Shown here piece by piece: positions 1 to 7,808 of a stretch of DNA of 11,931 nucleotides. The position numbers and the translations under genes are program-made. The stretch is from Rhodospirillaceae bacterium (lineage in GTDB: Bacteria > Pseudomonadota > Alphaproteobacteria > Rhodospirillales > 2-02-FULL-58-16): contig JAUXMA010000017.1 in assembly GCA_030623425.1 (NCBI GenBank), positions 1 to 11,931 on the forward strand, read 5' to 3'. The stretch's first letter is position 1. Every line of letters begins with the position of its first letter. The notes beneath the pieces are model-generated. The model did no database searches, was not told where the DNA came from, and worked only from the letters and a program-made list of their open reading frames with translations.

Positions 1-153
1 CCCGCGGCCACGCCTATGACGAGACATCTCCCTCAAATGACTCGTCACATGATCAATTCCGGTCCGGGCTGGGGCATTTCAAAATTGGTCGGCGCCGGCC
101 CGCTCTCCCGCCATCGTGGTTTCAAAAGATGAGGCCACTGGAACGGCAAAACG

Positions 154-1437
154 TTAAATCGCCCGCACCACCGCGTGCCGCTTCTTGCCGGCGGAAAGCT
201 TGATGAGCCCTTTGCTACCCATGTCGGCGATGCTCACCGACTGTAATTCGTTGCCGATGACGACGCCATTGAGGCGGCCGCCGCCGCCCTTGATCAGGCG
301 CCTGGCCTCGCTGTTGGAAGCGGCAAGACCGGCGCGCGTCAGCAGTTCGAACGCCGGAATGCCGTTTTCAAGGTCTCTCCGCGCCACATCGATGACCGGC
401 AATCCGGCGCCATCGGATTCCCCGCCGGCTTCGATAACGCCAACGCCGCCATTCTCGAAAACACTTGCCGCGCTGGCCGCGACTTCCTCGACGACGGTTT
501 CTCCGTGGCAAAGTTTCGTCGCTTCGTTGGCAAGAATTTTCTTGGCCTCGTTGCACTCTTCCCCTTTCAGGGCTTCCAGGCGGGCGATCTCGTCGACGGG
601 CAAATCGGTGAACAGGCGCAGGAACCCGCCGACATCGGCGTCCTCGGCGTTGCGCCAGTATTGCCAATAGCCGTAAGGCGAAAGCATGTCCTTGTTGAGC
701 CATACCGCGCCGGCCGCGGTCTTGCCCATCTTGGCGCCGGAGGCGGTTTCCAAGAGCGGCGTCGTCAGGCCGTAGAGCGCGCGGCCGTCGAGGCGGCGGG
801 CCAACTCGACGCCGCCGACGATATTGCCCCACTGGTCCGAGCCGCCCATTTGCAAGACGCAATCGTAGCGGCGGGCCAACTCCAGGAAATCGTAAGCCTG
901 AAGGATCATGTAGTTGAATTCGAGAAAGGTCAGCGGCTGCTCCCGGTCCAGGCGCAGCTTCACACTGTCGAATCCAAGCATGCGGTTGATCGAGAAGTGT
1001 CGCCCGTAATCGCGCAGGAACGGAATGTATTGCAGGCCGTCCAGCCAATCGGCGTTGTCGGCCATGAGGGCGTCCGTCGGGCCGTTACCGAAATCGAGAA
1101 ACGGTTTAAAAACGTCCTTGATGCCGGCCATGTTGGCGGCGATGCCGTCGTCGCCGAGAAGCTTGCGGGTTTCGTCCTTGCCCGACGGGTCGCCGACCTT
1201 GGTGGTGCCGCCGCCCATCAGGACGATGGGCCTGTGACCGGTTTTTTGCAGCCAGCGCAACAGCATGATCGAAACCAGACTGCCGGCGTGCAGGCTCGGC
1301 GCCGTGCAGTCGAAGCCGATGTAGGCGGTGATCGAGCTTTTTGAGGCAAGGGCGTCAAGGGTTTCCAGATCCGTGCACTGGTGCAGGAAACCGCGTTCGG
1401 CGACAATGCGGATGAAATCCGAGCGGTAAGTGGTCAT
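154..1437 (-). CDS. tyrS: Tyrosyl-tRNA synthetase (TyrRS)
   Basis: Cytoplasmic class I aminoacyl-tRNA synthetase that charges tRNA-Tyr with tyrosine using ATP. The 427-residue product shows the HIGH-type signature as HAGS (residues 50-53, within [10 protein letters not shown]), the tyrosine-pocket segment YMILQAYDF (176-184), GGSDQWGN (198-205) and a KMSKS-type loop in the form KMGKT (236-240). The C-terminal part, from about residue 358, is an S4 RNA-binding domain ([16 protein letters not shown]). I chose the ATG at 1437 because MTTYRSDF begins the family-like N-terminus and an AAGGA (complement of 1448-1452) lies 10 nt upstream. The open frame runs 27 codons further up, to 1518, but that extension is Pro/Gly-rich and unlike the family. 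Divergent from anmK with a 104-bp gap, a pairing I recall as common in alphaproteobacteria. No clear terminator is visible downstream. Identity is secure. Confidence 0.97.
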   Translation of the reverse strand: MTTYRSDFIRIVAERGFLHQCTDLETLDALASKSSITAYIGFDCTAPSLHAGSLVSIMLLRWLQKTGHRPIVLMGGGTTKVGDPSGKDETRKLLGDDGIAANMAGIKDVFKPFLDFGNGPTDALMADNADWLDGLQYIPFLRDYGRHFSINRMLGFDSVKLRLDREQPLTFLEFNYMILQAYDFLELARRYDCVLQMGGSDQWGNIVGGVELARRLDGRALYGLTTPLLETASGAKMGKTAAGAVWLNKDMLSPYGYWQYWRNAEDADVGGFLRLFTDLPVDEIARLEALKGEECNEAKKILANEATKLCHGETVVEEVAASAASVFENGGVGVIEAGGESDGAGLPVIDVARRDLENGIPAFELLTRAGLAASNSEARRLIKGGGGRLNGVVIGNELQSVSIADMGSKGLIKLSAGKKRHAVVRAI

Positions 1438-1487
1438 CGGCCGTGCATCCTTGGCTTGGTTGCCGCCGGGCGCTTGCGGAGACGGCG

Positions 1488-1497
1488 GGTAATTACC
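1488..1497. promoter_or_regulatory. 10-bp perfect palindrome in the tyrS/anmK divergent gap
   Basis: GGTAATTACC is a perfect 10-bp palindrome near the middle of the 104-bp gap between the divergently transcribed tyrS and anmK. It could be an operator half-way between two promoters. I found no convincing -35/-10 pair on either strand (a poor TTGCGG-N17-CACAAT is present on the + strand), and a palindrome this short can occur by chance. This is a marker only. Confidence 0.2.
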
Positions 1498-1541
1498 ACA
1501 ATCGCCGACGCCCGACAACGCAGGTTGGAAAGAGGCAAAGC

Positions 1542-2615
1542 ATGACGGGACAACAACCGCTGACGGCCCTGGGGCTGATGAGCGGAACGTCGCTGGACGG
1601 CATCGACGCGGCGATCATCCAAACCGACGGCGAACGGGTGCAAAATACCGGCCCGGCGGCCACCGTGGCTTACGATCCCAGCCTCAGGGAAAGTGTTCGG
1701 AGCGTGCTGGGAACCGATGGGGACGCGGACGTCGCCCGCCAGTTGACCCTCAAACACGCCGAGGTGGTGCGCGCCCTATTGACCGACAACGGCTTCGAGG
1801 CCGCCGATATCGATATCATCGGTTTTCACGGCCATACCGTTTTCCATCGGCCTCGGGCCGGCATCAGCCGGCAGATCGGCGACGGGGCTCTGCTGGCGCG
1901 CCAGACCGGAATCCCCGTCGTCGACGACTTTCGCGGCCGCGACGTCGCCGCCGGCGGCGAAGGCGCGCCGCTGGCGCCGCTGTTCCACGCCGCCCTCTGC
2001 GGGGATCTCGAAAAACCCCTTGCCGTCCTCAACCTGGGCGGTGTCGGTAACGTCACCTGGATCGGCAAGGAAGGGGACCTTCTGGCCTTTGACACCGGTC
2101 CTGGAAACGCCCTCATCGACGATTGGACCGCCAAAACCATCCAACGCCCGATGGACGAGGGCGGCCGTCTGGCTCTGGGCGGGCGGGTGGACAAGGACAT
2201 TCTGGCCGGACTGCTGGATCACGCCTATTTCCACCGTCCGCCGCCCAAGTCCATGGACCGGGATGATTTTTCGCTTGACCGATTGTCAACTCTTTCCCCC
2301 GCCGACGGGGCGGCGACGCTGACGGCGTTGACGGCGGAAGCCGTGGCCAAGGCGCGGGTTTTTTTCACCACGCCGCCGAAGCGATGGCTGGTCTGCGGTG
2401 GCGGCAGACGCAACCGAACCCTGATGACGGCCTTGCGGGAGGCTTTGCGGACACCCGTGGAGCCGGTCGAATCCGTGGGTTGGCAGGGCGACGTGCTGGA
2501 AGCCCAGGCGTTTGGTTTCCTTGCCGTGCGTTCCCTTTACGGTTTGCCGGTGAGCCTGCCGGCGACGACCGGCGTCAACCGGCCGCTGACCGGCGGCCGC
2601 CTGCACCGGCCTTGA
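1542..2615 (+). CDS. anmK: Anhydro-N-acetylmuramic acid kinase (AnmK)
   Basis: Cell-wall recycling enzyme. It hydrolyses and phosphorylates 1,6-anhydro-MurNAc with ATP, giving MurNAc-6-phosphate in the cytoplasm. The 357-residue product is near the usual family length of about 370. Family motifs are in order: the N-terminal ATP loop [12 protein letters not shown] (11-22), GFHGHT (94-99), [15 protein letters not shown] (129-143), LNLGGVGN (163-170), [11 protein letters not shown] (183-193), probably holding the catalytic Asp184, a glycine stretch CGGGRRN (285-291), and a C-terminal [10 protein letters not shown] (343-352). I chose the ATG at 1542 because AGAGG lies 8 nt upstream and the N-terminus then begins just before the ATP loop. 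The frame is open back to 1443, but that stretch overlaps the divergent tyrS control region and looks non-coding. Convergent with the hydrolase gene, with an 18-bp gap. Confidence 0.96.
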   Translation: MTGQQPLTALGLMSGTSLDGIDAAIIQTDGERVQNTGPAATVAYDPSLRESVRSVLGTDGDADVARQLTLKHAEVVRALLTDNGFEAADIDIIGFHGHTVFHRPRAGISRQIGDGALLARQTGIPVVDDFRGRDVAAGGEGAPLAPLFHAALCGDLEKPLAVLNLGGVGNVTWIGKEGDLLAFDTGPGNALIDDWTAKTIQRPMDEGGRLALGGRVDKDILAGLLDHAYFHRPPPKSMDRDDFSLDRLSTLSPADGAATLTALTAEAVAKARVFFTTPPKRWLVCGGGRRNRTLMTALREALRTPVEPVESVGWQGDVLEAQAFGFLAVRSLYGLPVSLPATTGVNRPLTGGRLHRP

Positions 2616-2633
2616 AAAACGGGAAAAAAACGC

Positions 2634-3281
2634 CTATGCCGCTTTGGTCAGGACTTTGTTCAAGTAATTTTCGATATGGCCGTTGAGGATGTCGATCTGA
2701 TCGGCGAAGAAATGATCGCCGCCTTTGATGATTTGGTATTCGATGCTAATGTTTTTCTGGCTTGAGATTTTTTGATTGAGTTTGTCAACCGAGGCGATGG
2801 GAATGATCTCATCGGCATCGCCGTGGATGATAATGCCGGATGAGGGACAAGGAGCCAGGAACGAGAAATCGTAAAGACTGGCCGGCGGCGCCACCGAAAT
2901 GAAACCGCTGATCTCCGGGCGGCGCATCATTAATTGCATGGAAATCCAAGCGCCAAAGGAAAATCCGCCGATCCAGCAGTTGGTGGCGTTGGGATTGTGG
3001 ACCTGCATCCAATCAAGGGCCGCGGCGGCGTCGCTCAGTTCTCCCTGGCCGTTGTCGAAACGGCCCTGGGAACGCCCGACACCGCGGAAATTGAAGCGCA
3101 AGACGGAAAAATTTCGGCGCACGAAGCTTTGGTACAAAGCATAAACAACCTTGTTATTCATGGTGCCGCCGTACTGCGGATGGGGATGCAGCAATAGAGC
3201 GATTGGCGCGGAGGGCCGTTTGGAGTGGTGGTAGCTACCTTCGAGACGACCTACAAGGCCGTTGAAAATGACTTCAGGCAT
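2634..3281 (-). CDS. Small alpha/beta hydrolase (COG2945-like)
   Basis: A 215-residue single-domain alpha/beta hydrolase, probably cytoplasmic since no signal peptide or membrane segment is seen. Visible features are an oxyanion-region motif HPHPQYGGTMNN (32-43), FNFRGVGRSQG (63-73), the nucleophile elbow GFSFG with Ser108 (106-110), an acid in HGDADEIIP (Asp155 or Asp157) and the catalytic His190 in GGDHFF. These match the alphaproteobacterial COG2945 group, for which I know no firm substrate; an esterase, thioesterase or peptidase-like role are all possible. The start at 3281 gives the family-typical N-terminus but has only a weak ribosome site. Codon use is visibly more AT-rich than in tyrS, anmK or the hsc genes. 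It is convergent with anmK and divergent from cysE, so it is not part of the isc transcription unit, though it shares that intergenic region. Confidence 0.88.
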   Translation of the reverse strand: MPEVIFNGLVGRLEGSYHHSKRPSAPIALLLHPHPQYGGTMNNKVVYALYQSFVRRNFSVLRFNFRGVGRSQGRFDNGQGELSDAAAALDWMQVHNPNATNCWIGGFSFGAWISMQLMMRRPEISGFISVAPPASLYDFSFLAPCPSSGIIIHGDADEIIPIASVDKLNQKISSQKNISIEYQIIKGGDHFFADQIDILNGHIENYLNKVLTKAA

Positions 3282-3377
3282 GGTTCTCGATTAATGGCCC
3301 TACTGTCGTCGAGTGGATTTTCCCGACAACTCAACTCAGGAAAAAAAATGCAGTAAAATGGCCTTTACCGGTTAATC

Positions 3378-3406
3378 TTGATCAGCAGGGTAGGTGATAT
3401 TATATT
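3378..3406 (+). promoter_or_regulatory. Candidate sigma70-type promoter upstream of cysE-isc
   Basis: TTGATC (3378-3383), a 17-bp spacer, then TATATT (3401-3406) resemble a housekeeping promoter: 4/6 matches to TTGACA and 5/6 to TATAAT. It lies in the 254-bp AT-richer gap ahead of cysE and would start transcription near 3413, leaving an untranslated leader of about 120 nt. It is the best pair I found in the gap and the natural entry point for the ten-gene unit. I could not match an E. coli type 1 or type 2 IscR site here, but alphaproteobacterial IscR sites may differ. The rest of this gap is otherwise featureless, apart from the tandem repeat listed separately. Confidence 0.4.
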
Positions 3407-3487
3407 CCAAATAGCCAATGAAAAAAGTTAATTTTTTTCGCCTTGGGAGGAAGAGAGGAGGACAAGATTTCTTAGAACACCGAGCGA

Positions 3488-3524
3488 CGGTAATGACGAT
3501 AATAAGGATACGGTAATAAGGATA
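3488..3524 (+). repeat. Short tandem repeat just upstream of cysE
   Basis: TAATAAGGATA occurs twice, at 3500-3510 and 3514-3524 (period 14). CGGTAAT also occurs twice, at 3488-3494 and 3511-3517. The second copy contains the only plausible Shine-Dalgarno for cysE (AAGGA, 3518-3522), 13 nt from the ATG, which is longer than ideal. The repeats could be a small duplication in the leader or paired protein-binding half sites; no function can be read from sequence alone. Confidence 0.55.
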
Positions 3525-3535
3525 TAGCAGAAGAG

Positions 3536-4309
3536 ATGATTTTCAAGAGGTTTCAGGAAGATATTGATTCATTTTTGGCCCGCGACCCGGCGGCGCGCTC
3601 GCGTTTGGAAGTGGCGCTTTGTTATCCGGGCTACCATGCCTTGATGTTTTACCGTCTTACCCATCCCTTGTGGAAACGCAACTGGCGCCTTCTGGCGCGG
3701 TGGATTTCGCAGCTCGGCAAATTTCTGACCGGCATTGAAATTCATCCTGGCGCCGAGATCGGCCGCCGCTTCGTCATCGATCACGGCAACAGCGTGGTCA
3801 TCGGGGAAACCTCGCTCATCGGCGATGACGTCACCATGTATCAGGGCGTCACCCTGGGCGGCATTGCGCCGTCGGTGGATTCCAAATCACAGATCAATCG
3901 GAAACGCCACCCGGCCGTTCTGGACGGCGCCATCATCGGCTCCGGCGCGCAGGTGTTGGGACCGATCACGGTGGGCAAAGGCGCCCGCGTCGGCGCCAAC
4001 GCCGTTGTCACCAAGGATGTTCCGCCGGGCGTGACGGCGGTGGGCATCCCGGCCCGTGTGATCATGCCCAAGAATAGACGGCAAGCGAAAAATTTTGTCG
4101 CCTACGGCACACCGGCGGGAGACTGTCCCGATCCGGTGGTGCAAACTATCACCAACCTCCGTGGGCAAGTGGAAGCGCTCATGGACAAAGTCGATGTCCT
4201 GGAGAGGCGCCTTGAGGAAAGCCTTTCGCCGGACGATGAAATAAGTGACAGGAAATCCGCGACAAATGACGCCAAAAAGCCCGTCGTGATTTCCGGAGGA
4301 GGATCGTAA
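3536..4309 (+). CDS. cysE: Serine O-acetyltransferase (CysE, short form)
   Basis: Transfers acetyl from acetyl-CoA to L-serine, giving O-acetylserine, the carbon skeleton for cysteine. The 257-residue protein has an N-terminal helical part (1-60) and a left-handed beta-helix of hexapeptide repeats (about 66-175). The catalytic pair lies in VIDHG (Asp82, His83), followed by [13 protein letters not shown], and a second active-site His125 is in KRHPAV. The tail (about 205-230) has heptad-like Leu/Val spacing suggesting a short coiled coil, and ends in Gly-Gly-Gly-Ser rather than the C-terminal Ile that classical CysE inserts into CysK. First gene of the isc unit, 51 bp ahead of iscR. A cysE copy at this position is known from the Azotobacter vinelandii isc cluster (cysE2), which points to local cysteine supply for Fe-S assembly. 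The ATG is the only start that fits; its ribosome site is weak. Confidence 0.95.
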   Translation: MIFKRFQEDIDSFLARDPAARSRLEVALCYPGYHALMFYRLTHPLWKRNWRLLARWISQLGKFLTGIEIHPGAEIGRRFVIDHGNSVVIGETSLIGDDVTMYQGVTLGGIAPSVDSKSQINRKRHPAVLDGAIIGSGAQVLGPITVGKGARVGANAVVTKDVPPGVTAVGIPARVIMPKNRRQAKNFVAYGTPAGDCPDPVVQTITNLRGQVEALMDKVDVLERRLEESLSPDDEISDRKSATNDAKKPVVISGGGS

Positions 4310-4347
4310 TACCGGGTAGAGGCCGTTAGGCCTTGTGGCGCCAGTTG

Positions 4348-4353
4348 AAGGAG
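4348..4353 (+). promoter_or_regulatory. Ribosome binding site deciding the GTG start of iscR
   Basis: AAGGAG, 7 nt before the GTG at 4361, is a strong Shine-Dalgarno sequence. It supports the GTG start, which yields the canonical Rrf2 N-terminus MKLSTKGRYA. Confidence 0.8.
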
Positions 4354-4360
4354 ATGGCCC

Positions 4361-4834
4361 GTGAAACTGAGTACAAAAGGACGATATGCCGTGATGGCCA
4401 TGGCCGATTTGGCCTGCCATTGCGACGGCAAACCGGTTGCTCTCGCCGATGTCGCCGAACGCCAGGAAATTTCTCTTTCTTATCTGGAACAGTTGTTCGG
4501 CAAGCTGAGGAAAGGCGGTCTGGTCAACAGTGTGCGCGGTCCGGGCGGAGGTTATCTTTTGTCCCGCGACGCCGATGAAGTGCGGGTTTCGGATATTATC
4601 ATGGCCGTGGACGAACCCATCAAAGCGACCCGCTGTCATTCGGGCCTCTCCGCCGGATGCCATTCCGACAAATCCCGTTGTCTAACCCACGATCTCTGGG
4701 AGGAGTTGGGCAATCAGATATACCTTTACCTGAGTTCCGTATCCTTGGCCGACATCTGTGAGCGTCGGTTGTTGGGAACCAGCGGCCTTCACCACGGCAA
4801 CGACAAGCAAGATACTTACGTAGCGGCCGGGTAA
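4361..4834 (+). CDS. iscR: Rrf2-family [2Fe-2S] transcription regulator IscR
   Basis: DNA-binding regulator of Fe-S cluster genes; in known IscR proteins the [2Fe-2S] holo form represses the isc operon. The 157-residue product opens with the Rrf2 signature MKLSTKGRYAVMAMADLA and a winged helix-turn-helix (about 27-65, ending VRGPGGGYLLSR). The cluster ligands appear as Cys92, Cys100, Cys107 and His110. The spacing is C-x7-C-x6-C-x2-H, whereas E. coli IscR has C-x5-C-x5-C-x2-H (Cys92/98/104/His107). The flanking sequence KATRC...CLTHDLW is typical of IscR rather than NsrR or RirA. Three additional cysteines (19, 21, 133) are present. The GTG start is backed by a strong ribosome site. It lies 35 bp ahead of the first desulfurase, so it probably autoregulates the unit together with cysE. 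Confidence 0.95.
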   Translation: MKLSTKGRYAVMAMADLACHCDGKPVALADVAERQEISLSYLEQLFGKLRKGGLVNSVRGPGGGYLLSRDADEVRVSDIIMAVDEPIKATRCHSGLSAGCHSDKSRCLTHDLWEELGNQIYLYLSSVSLADICERRLLGTSGLHHGNDKQDTYVAAG

Positions 4835-4869
4835 GCCGACCCCAGGCGATTAGATCGGAGCCGTCCGTC

Positions 4870-5997
4870 ATGGAACGCATCGTCTATCTGGATCATAACG
4901 CATCCGCGCCGATCAGGCCGCAATCCGCCGAGGCCATGGCGTCGGCATGCGCGTTGACCGGCAATGCCTCGTCCGTTCACCGTTACGGCCGCTTGGTCCG
5001 TCAGGCCGTCGAAGACGCCCGCGAGGAGGTTGCCGCCATGGTGGGAGCGTCTCCCGCGGGCATCGTCTTTACCAGCGGCGGCACCGAGGCCAATAACTTG
5101 GCCATCCGAGGGGCCGGCCGTCTACGCGTCCTGGTCTCGGCGGTGGAGCATCCTTCCGTGTTGCGGGCCGGAGCGGACCTGGAGATCGTTCCCGTTGACG
5201 ACGATGGAGTCATCGATCTGCAAGCGCTCGCATCCTTGTTGGAGGATGAAACCGGACCGGCCCTTGTTTCGCTGATGCTGGCCAACAACGAAACCGGCGT
5301 GGTCCAGCCGGTCGCGGCGGCCGTCGAAATCGCCCATCGCCATGGCGCCCTGGTTCATTGCGATGCGGTGCAAGCAGCGGGAAAAATCCCTGTTGACATG
5401 ATGGCGCTCGGCCTTGACTACCTGTCCTTGTCCGCCCACAAAATCTGCGGTCCGGCGGGCACCGGCGCTTTGGCGGTTGCCGATGGCGCCCCTCTGGCCG
5501 GCGTCGCTTTCGGCGGCGGCCAGGAGCGGGGACGCCGGGCCGGGACCGAGAACTTGCCCGGAATTGCCGGCTTTGGCGTTGCCGCCCGTCTGGCGCGGAC
5601 CGCCTTGGAGGAGTTCGCCGGTCTCGCTCGGTGGCGCGACGGATTGGAACGCCGGATCCTCGATCTCGCCCCCGCCGTCAGGATTTTCGGGGCGGCAAGC
5701 GAGCGCCTGCCCAACACCAGCTGTTTCGCCCTTCCGGGAATGGCCGGCGAAACCCAGGTCATGGCCCTCGATCTTGCCGGCGTGGCGGTAAGCGCCGGTT
5801 CGGCCTGTTCGTCCGGAAAGATCGCCATAAGCCACGTGCTCGAAGCCATGGGCGTGGACAAGGCGATGGCTGTTTGCGCCATCCGGGTGAGCCTGGGCTG
5901 GACCAGCACGGAAAACGATATCGAGACTTTTATCCGGACCTGGACGGCGGTTCGCGCCACCGCCGATGCCGCTGTCCGCGCCGCGGCGGCGGCATGA
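4870..5997 (+). CDS. NifS/IscS-like cysteine desulfurase, second paralogue
   Basis: PLP-dependent enzyme expected to convert cysteine to alanine plus a protein-bound persulfide. The 375-residue product is a group I (NifS/IscS) desulfurase. It starts YLDHNASAP, has TSGGTEANNLA (68-78), His94 in EHPSV, Asp165 in HCDAVQ, the PLP-binding Lys191 in SAHKICGP, GGGQERGRRAGTEN (215-228), and the catalytic Cys313 in the mobile loop SAGSACSSG. It is shorter than IscS, and its C-terminus is an alanine-rich tail instead of the SIEWA-x-H ending through which IscS docks IscU. It therefore may serve another acceptor or partner with IscS. The ATG has CGGAG about 11 nt upstream. I recall Rickettsia carrying a similar divergent copy directly ahead of iscS, which suggests an old alphaproteobacterial arrangement. 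Its exact role is unknown to me. Confidence 0.9.
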   Translation: MERIVYLDHNASAPIRPQSAEAMASACALTGNASSVHRYGRLVRQAVEDAREEVAAMVGASPAGIVFTSGGTEANNLAIRGAGRLRVLVSAVEHPSVLRAGADLEIVPVDDDGVIDLQALASLLEDETGPALVSLMLANNETGVVQPVAAAVEIAHRHGALVHCDAVQAAGKIPVDMMALGLDYLSLSAHKICGPAGTGALAVADGAPLAGVAFGGGQERGRRAGTENLPGIAGFGVAARLARTALEEFAGLARWRDGLERRILDLAPAVRIFGAASERLPNTSCFALPGMAGETQVMALDLAGVAVSAGSACSSGKIAISHVLEAMGVDKAMAVCAIRVSLGWTSTENDIETFIRTWTAVRATADAAVRAAAAA

Positions 5998-6030
5998 TGC
6001 ACTGATTCCTGGGAAAAGGGTTGAACAACA

Positions 6031-7296
6031 ATGGGCAAGAACACTAACAAAGGCGGTAACGGCGCCGCCAAACCCCGCTGGAACAAGAATTCGCCTCTCT
6101 ATCTTGATTATCAGGCGACGACGCCGACAGACCCCCGCGTCGTCGAGGCGATGGCGCCCTACTGGACTGAAAAGTTCGGCAATCCCCATTCGCGCAACCA
6201 TCACTTCGGCTGGGAAGCCGAGGAGGCGGTGGCAAAGGCCCGCGCCCAGGTTGCCAGCCTGATCGGCGCCAACGCCAAGGAGGTCATCTTCACCTCCGGC
6301 GCCACCGAATCCAACAACTTGGCGCTCAAGGGCGTCGGGCTGTTCTACAAGGAAAAGAAAAACCACATCATCACCTGCCTCACCGAACACAAGTGCGTGC
6401 TCGACACCTGCCGCCACCTGGAGCAAGACGGTTTCGAGGTGACCTATCTGCCGGTGCGGAAGAACGGGCTGATTGATTTGCGGGATTTGCAGGCGGCGTT
6501 CACCGAGAGCACCTCGCTGGTCTCGATCATGGGCGTCAACAACGAGATCGGCGTCATTCAGCCCCTCAAGGAAATCGGCGCCCTTTGCCGCCAGCGGAAG
6601 ATCTTCTTCCATACGGACTGCGCTCAGGCCATCGGCAAGATTCCTCTCGATGTCGAAGACATGAACATCGACCTGATGAGCATATCGGGCCACAAAACCT
6701 ATGGTCCGATGGGCATCGGCGCCCTTTACGTGCGGCGCCGCCCGCGCGTCCGCCTGGTCGCCATGATCAACGGCGGCGGCCAGGAGCGCGGGATGCGGTC
6801 GGGAACTCTTCCCAGCCCGCTATGCGTCGGTCTGGGCGCCGCCTGCGCCATCGCCGAAAAGGAAATGGGCGCCGAGACCGAACGGCTGCGGTTGCTTCGC
6901 GACCGTTTTTACGAAGCCATCACCAGGCGTCTCACGGAGGTTTATCTCAACGGCGATCTCGAACATCGTATTCCCGGAAACCTCAATTTCAGCTTCGCCT
7001 TTGTCGAGGGCGAGGGCCTGATGATGGGCGTCAAGGAATTGGCGGTTTCCTCGGGTTCCGCCTGTACCTCCGCGTCGCTTGAGCCATCTTACGTTTTGAG
7101 AGCTCTCGGCGTCGACGTGGAATTGGCTCATACCAGTCTGCGGATCGGTTTCGGCCGTTTTACCAGCATGGAAGACGTCGACTTCGCCGTTGAGCGGATC
7201 GCCGGCGAAGTCGAACGCTTGCGCGAGATGAGTCCGCTCTGGGAAATGGCGCAGGAGGGCATAGATTTGAAATCGATCGAATGGGCCGATCACTGA
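6031..7296 (+). CDS. iscS: Cysteine desulfurase IscS
   Basis: Main sulfur donor of the ISC pathway. It removes sulfur from cysteine and passes the persulfide to IscU and other acceptors. In the 421-residue protein, motifs are [14 protein letters not shown] (24-37), [11 protein letters not shown] (88-98), His120 in TEHKCVLD, Asp196 in HTDCAQ, the PLP Lys222 in [20 protein letters not shown] (248-259), and the catalytic Cys345 in [14 protein letters not shown]. The C-terminus SIEWADH matches the conserved IscU-binding end of IscS. It has a basic, Asn/Gly/Lys-rich extension of about 20 residues before the conserved start (E. coli IscS begins almost directly with its YLDY segment). A purine-rich AAAAGGG lies about 10 nt before the ATG and there is no later start before YLDY, so the extension is probably real. 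Gap of 33 bp after the paralogue and 49 bp before iscU. Confidence 0.98.
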   Translation: MGKNTNKGGNGAAKPRWNKNSPLYLDYQATTPTDPRVVEAMAPYWTEKFGNPHSRNHHFGWEAEEAVAKARAQVASLIGANAKEVIFTSGATESNNLALKGVGLFYKEKKNHIITCLTEHKCVLDTCRHLEQDGFEVTYLPVRKNGLIDLRDLQAAFTESTSLVSIMGVNNEIGVIQPLKEIGALCRQRKIFFHTDCAQAIGKIPLDVEDMNIDLMSISGHKTYGPMGIGALYVRRRPRVRLVAMINGGGQERGMRSGTLPSPLCVGLGAACAIAEKEMGAETERLRLLRDRFYEAITRRLTEVYLNGDLEHRIPGNLNFSFAFVEGEGLMMGVKELAVSSGSACTSASLEPSYVLRALGVDVELAHTSLRIGFGRFTSMEDVDFAVERIAGEVERLREMSPLWEMAQEGIDLKSIEWADH

Positions 7297-7345
7297 GGTT
7301 TGATCATTCCGGACTTGGCATCCGGCACAGGATGGAGAACAACAA

Positions 7346-7756
7346 ATGGCATACAGCAAAAAACTCCTGGACCATTATGAAAACCCGCGCAATATAGGGT
7401 CTTTGGACAAGAACGACGACGGCGTCGGCACCGGACTGGTAGGGGCGCCGGCGTGCGGCGACGTGATGAAACTGCAGATCAAGGTCGGCGAGGATGGAAT
7501 CATCGAGGATGCCAAGTTCAAGACCTTCGGTTGCGGCTCGGCCATTGCCTCGAGTTCCCTGATCACGGAATGGGTCAAGGGCAAGTCGATCGACGATGCC
7601 GCCGAGATCAAGAACTCGGAGATCGCCCAACACCTGGCCCTGCCGCCGGTGAAGATTCATTGCTCGGTCCTGGCCGAGGATGCGATCAAGGCCGCCGTTT
7701 CCGATTACAAGGTCAAACAAGGGGCGGGCGAGAAGAAGATCAAAGCCGCTGAATGA
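7346..7756 (+). CDS. iscU: Fe-S cluster assembly scaffold IscU
   Basis: Scaffold on which the [2Fe-2S] cluster is assembled from IscS sulfur and iron. The 136-residue product aligns by position with E. coli IscU: Cys37 and Asp39 in GAPACGDVMKLQIKV, Cys63 in FGCGSAIASSS, then LPPVK (99-103), the HscA recognition motif, followed by His105 and Cys106 in KIHCSVLAEDAIKAA. All cluster ligands are present, so this is a true IscU and not a NifU or SufU. GGAG is 8 nt before the ATG. The C-terminus has a Lys-rich tail of about 16 residues. A large hairpin follows the stop codon by 7 nt (separate entry), which could set the ratio of IscU to downstream products. Confidence 0.98.
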   Translation: MAYSKKLLDHYENPRNIGSLDKNDDGVGTGLVGAPACGDVMKLQIKVGEDGIIEDAKFKTFGCGSAIASSSLITEWVKGKSIDDAAEIKNSEIAQHLALPPVKIHCSVLAEDAIKAAVSDYKVKQGAGEKKIKAAE

Positions 7757-7763
7757 GGGCTAA

Positions 7764-7808
7764 TGGTCCAAATCCGGTATATGGTGCCCATATGCCGGAT
7801 TTGGACCA
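7764..7808 (+). repeat. 21-bp inverted repeat (hairpin) between iscU and iscA
   Basis: Left arm 7764-7784 (TGGTCCAAATCCGG then TATATGG) pairs with right arm 7788-7808 around the loop TGC. 20 of 21 positions are Watson-Crick and one is a T-G, which is a U-G pair in RNA. After one A-C mismatch, three more pairs extend it outward (7760-7762 with 7810-7812). There is no U-tract behind it, so it is not a standard intrinsic terminator. Inside an operon it would be a strong mRNA structure, able to block 3'-5' decay or mark a processing site, protecting the cysE-to-iscU part. It could also be a REP-like dispersed palindrome; TA dinucleotides flank it on both sides (7761-7762, 7810-7811). Only this copy is in the window. 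The other palindromic element has a different sequence. Confidence 0.85.

Noticed and set aside
1..153. Open frames and a 7-bp inverted repeat (TGACGAG at 17-23, CTCGTCA at 41-47) at the left window edge
   Set aside because: The frames are short and resemble nothing I recognise. The repeat has a 17-nt loop and no T-run, so neither a gene end nor a terminator can be supported.
1438..1518. 27-codon N-terminal extension of TyrRS
   Set aside because: It is Pro/Gly-rich, unlike the family, and occupies the divergent promoter region; MTTYRSDF with AAGGA upstream is the better start.
3418..3516. 32-residue open frame directly after the candidate promoter, a possible leader peptide for cysE
   Set aside because: It would begin about 5 nt after the predicted transcription start, has no ribosome site, contains no Cys or Ser run that would suggest attenuation, and no alternative hairpins or T-tract follow.
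3282..3535. E. coli-type IscR binding site upstream of cysE
   Set aside because: I scanned by eye for the type 1 and type 2 consensus and found no acceptable match.
4319..4334. Small inverted repeat AGGCC-GTTA-GGCCT between cysE and iscR as a terminator or operator
   Set aside because: It is only five base pairs with no T-tract, and no IscR motif could be matched.
5122..6693. 523-codon open frame on the minus strand across both desulfurase genes
   Set aside because: It lies antisense to two clear enzymes with intact motifs and has no recognisable family features; long antisense frames are expected in GC-rich coding DNA.
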